Origin: Candidatus Dormiibacterota bacterium
Lineage (GTDB): Bacteria; Chloroflexota; Dormibacteria; Aeolococcales; Aeolococcaceae
Direction: 5' to 3'
Assembly: GCA_036495095.1 (NCBI GenBank)
Contig: DASXNK010000037.1
Location: forward strand, 1-58,461
DNA: 58,461 nucleotides
Shown here: positions 56,541 to 58,461 of the stretch, one piece after another
Position numbering within the stretch: position 1 is the first letter of the stretch
How the letters are laid out: each line of letters starts with the position of its first letter
The notes under the pieces: model-generated
Database searches by the model: none
Told to the model about the DNA's origin: nothing
What the model saw: only the letters and a program-made list of their open reading frames with translations
Translations under genes and position numbers: made by a program

Positions 56541-58127
56541 GTGGCTGAGACACGCGCCCGCCGGTCCACCGACCTGGCAGCGAGGCGGCGCAGCGCCAAA
56601 CCGTCGTCCTCGACGCCCGTCGAGAGCACCGAGCACAGCCGGGAGACCCCCGACGTCCCCGGGTTGGGTCGTCTTGCGACCCTTCCCGAATGGCTGTCCG
56701 CGGCACAGCCCGACCGGCTGCGCGCGGGCCTCGCCAGGGCGCTGCACGAGGTGGCCCGCGGCGATCTCGTCCTCCACGAGTGCGATCCCAGGCACTTCCG
56801 CCCGGACAGCGGCACATGGACGTTCGAGTGCCGGGTCACCTGCGGCAGACCTGATGGAGAGCCCTGGGAGGTGTGGGTCGAGGGCTCGCTGCGTGCCGCA
56901 GGGACGGCGGAGGTCGCTCAGCTCGGGCCGGCAACGGCCTTCGGCTCGGAGGGGTGGCGCTGCCTGCTGCCGGAGCTCGGCGTGGAGTTGCGCACCGCCC
57001 CACCCGACATCGCGTTGCCACTGATGCCAGACCTCACGGATGCCGGACGGGCTCGGGTGCTGCTGGAGGACGCCATCCGGGCCGGCCCCTCGGCCTGCGC
57101 CGACCTGCGCATCGCGGCGTGCCGGCCCAGGGTCATGCGCTATGCCAGGGGCAGCCGGTGCACCATTCGCTACGAGCTCGATGACGCTGGCGCGGCCAGG
57201 GGACGAGACTGGCCCGGCGTGGTCGTCGCCAAGACGTACCGTGACAACCGGGGCGAGAACACATTTCGTAGCATGCGGGCGCTGTGGAGTTCGGAGCTCT
57301 CACGTTCCTCCGCTGTCGCGATCGCCGAGCCGCTCGCCTATCTGCCCGAACTGCGGCTGCTCGTCCAGGGCCCCGTCGCCGAGGACCGGACGCTCAAGGA
57401 GCTCATCTGCTCGTCGGTCCGGCAGAGAACGCCGGTGGCGCGCGACGAGGTCGACGAGTACCTGGGCAAGGTCGCAGTGGGGCTCTCCGCCCTCCACGGC
57501 TGCGGCGTCGCCCACGGCGAGACCATCACCCTGGAGGGCGAGGTGGCCGAGATCCGCGTCACCATCGAACGCCTGGCCCGCCGCTTCCCCGGGCTTGCCG
57601 GGGTGGGCGCGCCGCTGCTGGCCCGAGTGGCCGACCTCGCCGAGAAGCACCCTGCCGGTCCCGCCCGGCCGTCGCACGGCACCTTCCGCCCCGCGCAGGT
57701 GCTGCTGCATCGGGGAAGCGTCGGCTTCATCGACTTCGACGACTTCTGCCTGGCGGAACCAGCCCTGGACGTCGCGCGCTTCCGAGCCGGTGTCAGGGAC
57801 TGCTGGATGCGCACCCACGTGGCAGGTGACGGCGTCATCCCGAGCCCGGAGGCGACGGCTGCCACCATCGCCGATCTGGAGTCGGTCTGCGAGCGGTTCC
57901 TGCAACACTACGAGGCCGCGGGACGTGTGTCGAGAGAACGCGTGATGCTGTGGGAGACGCTCGACCTGCTCACAGACGTTCTCCACGCATGGACGAGAAT
58001 GAGCCCGGCCCGCCTGCTGGCGGGGATGCTCACACTCGACGATCACCTGCGCAGGCGCGGGCTCATCGCCGACCTCGAGAGGTCGACCGATGCGAGGAGT
58101 GTGACCCCCCGGTTCCGCGCCGCCTAG
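56541..58127 (+). CDS. Aminoglycoside-phosphotransferase-fold pseudokinase, copy 2
   Basis: A 528-residue paralogue of the preceding protein. Conserved blocks common to both include LATLPEWL, GDLVLHEC, WRCLLP.LGVELRTAP, ACADLRIAACRPRVMRY, MRALWSSELSRSSAVAIAEPLAY, and LLVQGPVAEDRTL. The catalytic loop reads HGTFRPAQVLL, with Thr381 for the catalytic Asp, while FIDFD (D398, D400) is kept. Both copies lost the same residue in different ways (Ser and Thr), which suggests selection for a non-catalytic or altered role. GTG 56541 is used. The next gene, 29 bases downstream, is a ChoD-like oxidoreductase. Confidence 0.8.
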   Translation: MAETRARRSTDLAARRRSAKPSSSTPVESTEHSRETPDVPGLGRLATLPEWLSAAQPDRLRAGLARALHEVARGDLVLHECDPRHFRPDSGTWTFECRVTCGRPDGEPWEVWVEGSLRAAGTAEVAQLGPATAFGSEGWRCLLPELGVELRTAPPDIALPLMPDLTDAGRARVLLEDAIRAGPSACADLRIAACRPRVMRYARGSRCTIRYELDDAGAARGRDWPGVVVAKTYRDNRGENTFRSMRALWSSELSRSSAVAIAEPLAYLPELRLLVQGPVAEDRTLKELICSSVRQRTPVARDEVDEYLGKVAVGLSALHGCGVAHGETITLEGEVAEIRVTIERLARRFPGLAGVGAPLLARVADLAEKHPAGPARPSHGTFRPAQVLLHRGSVGFIDFDDFCLAEPALDVARFRAGVRDCWMRTHVAGDGVIPSPEATAATIADLESVCERFLQHYEAAGRVSRERVMLWETLDLLTDVLHAWTRMSPARLLAGMLTLDDHLRRRGLIADLERSTDARSVTPRFRAA

Positions 58128-58156
58128 CCTGACGATGTAGTTCACGAGGTCGCGCG

Positions 58157-58461
58157 GTGAGCCACGACCACGACGTTCTCGTCGTCGGAAGCGGGTTCGG
58201 GGGAAGCGTCAGCGCGCTGCGCCTGAGCGAGAAGGGCTACCGGGTCGGCGTCCTCGAGGCCGGCCGGCGCTTCGGACCGGACGACCTGCCCCGGACCAGC
58301 TGGCGGCTGCGGCGGTACCTCTGGATGCCGCGCCTCGGGCTGCGTGGCATCCAGAGGATCACCCTGCTCGACGACGCCATGATCCTGTCCGGCTGCGGCG
58401 TCGGCGGTGGGTCGCTGGTCTACGCCAACACCCTCTACGAGCCGCTCGCCCCCTTCTACCG
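58157..58461 (+). CDS. GMC oxidoreductase, ChoD-like (partial, runs off the window)
   Basis: The first 101 codons of a flavin oxidoreductase. [33 protein letters not shown] holds the dinucleotide-binding GxGxxG and the adenine-ribose Glu. [21 protein letters not shown] and [22 protein letters not shown] match the early part of mycobacterial ChoD. Family members oxidise 3-beta-hydroxysteroids or other alcohols. GTG 58157 with GAGG 7 bases upstream is the start. Placed after a Mce importer, it hints at sterol or other lipid-alcohol use; that is inference. Confidence 0.85.
   Translation, partial: MSHDHDVLVVGSGFGGSVSALRLSEKGYRVGVLEAGRRFGPDDLPRTSWRLRRYLWMPRLGLRGIQRITLLDDAMILSGCGVGGGSLVYANTLYEPLAPFY

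Noticed and set aside
1-58461. CRISPR arrays, insertion sequences, prophage genes, rRNA genes
   Set aside because: No regular spacer-repeat pattern, transposase motif, terminal inverted repeats, phage structural genes or rRNA-like sequence was noticed in either strand.

Overview
The window is a stretch of bacterial chromosome with very high G+C (by eye above 70 percent), dense genes, frequent GTG starts and many 4-base ATGA/GTGA stop-start overlaps. The gene content points to a deep-branching Gram-positive-type (Terrabacteria) soil organism. It includes a six-gene Mce operon, a ChoD-like GMC oxidoreductase, an S-(hydroxymethyl)mycothiol dehydrogenase-like enzyme, an imuA'-imuB-dnaE2 mutasome behind a CGAAC-N4-GTTCG LexA box, and sortase and lipoprotein genes. 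A deep actinobacterial lineage or the uncultured Dormibacterota is my best guess, but this is inference; there is no rRNA gene to settle it. I see no IS element, phage gene, CRISPR array or plasmid function.

Layout. 1-5995: the end of an unknown gene, two tRNA-Ser genes (UGA and GCU), an OmpR-type two-component pair, small hypothetical proteins, a HEPN-like protein and a cis-prenyl (undecaprenyl diphosphate) synthase. 6063-9304: a large GH63-like glucosidase overlapping a uracil-DNA glycosylase-like gene. 9407-13763 (minus): a tyrosine-degradation operon coding for a heme-oxygenase-fold diiron protein, 4-hydroxyphenylpyruvate dioxygenase, homogentisate dioxygenase and an aminotransferase. 14031-22447: secreted and surface functions, namely a small secreted protein, a wall-anchored-looking protein, an S53 peptidase, an Lrp/AsnC regulator, a DUF1800/DUF1501 pair, and a sortase-like gene preceded by a c-di-GMP-I riboswitch on the minus strand.

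22583-29911: an NDUFA9-like NAD(P)-binding protein, then the SOS-type mutasome imuA'-imuB-DUF6504-dnaE2. 29963-36033: an ion-channel-like protein and a compact branched-chain-amino-acid-type ABC transporter (livH, a fused livM-livG, livF), with an opposing substrate-binding protein and a lipoprotein that may start at ATT. 36155-40629: adenylate kinase, mycothiol-type dehydrogenase, deoxyribosyltransferase-like protein, CHRD lipoprotein, zinc-ribbon membrane protein and SppA. 40642-44762 (minus): a second Liv-type binding protein with a CPBP protease, and a three-domain GT2-GtrA-GAF protein.

44881-54555: a complete Mce lipid-import operon (yrbEA, yrbEB, ATPase, mceA-F), every Mce gene after the first starting by stop-start overlap. 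It is followed by two tandem paralogous kinase-fold proteins that have lost the catalytic Asp, then the start of a ChoD-like GMC oxidoreductase that runs off the window.

The features most worth following are the riboswitch-controlled sortase with a nearby TPTTG-type candidate substrate, the tandem pseudokinases between the Mce operon and the sterol-oxidase-like gene, the diiron protein in the tyrosine operon, and the GT2-GtrA-GAF fusion.
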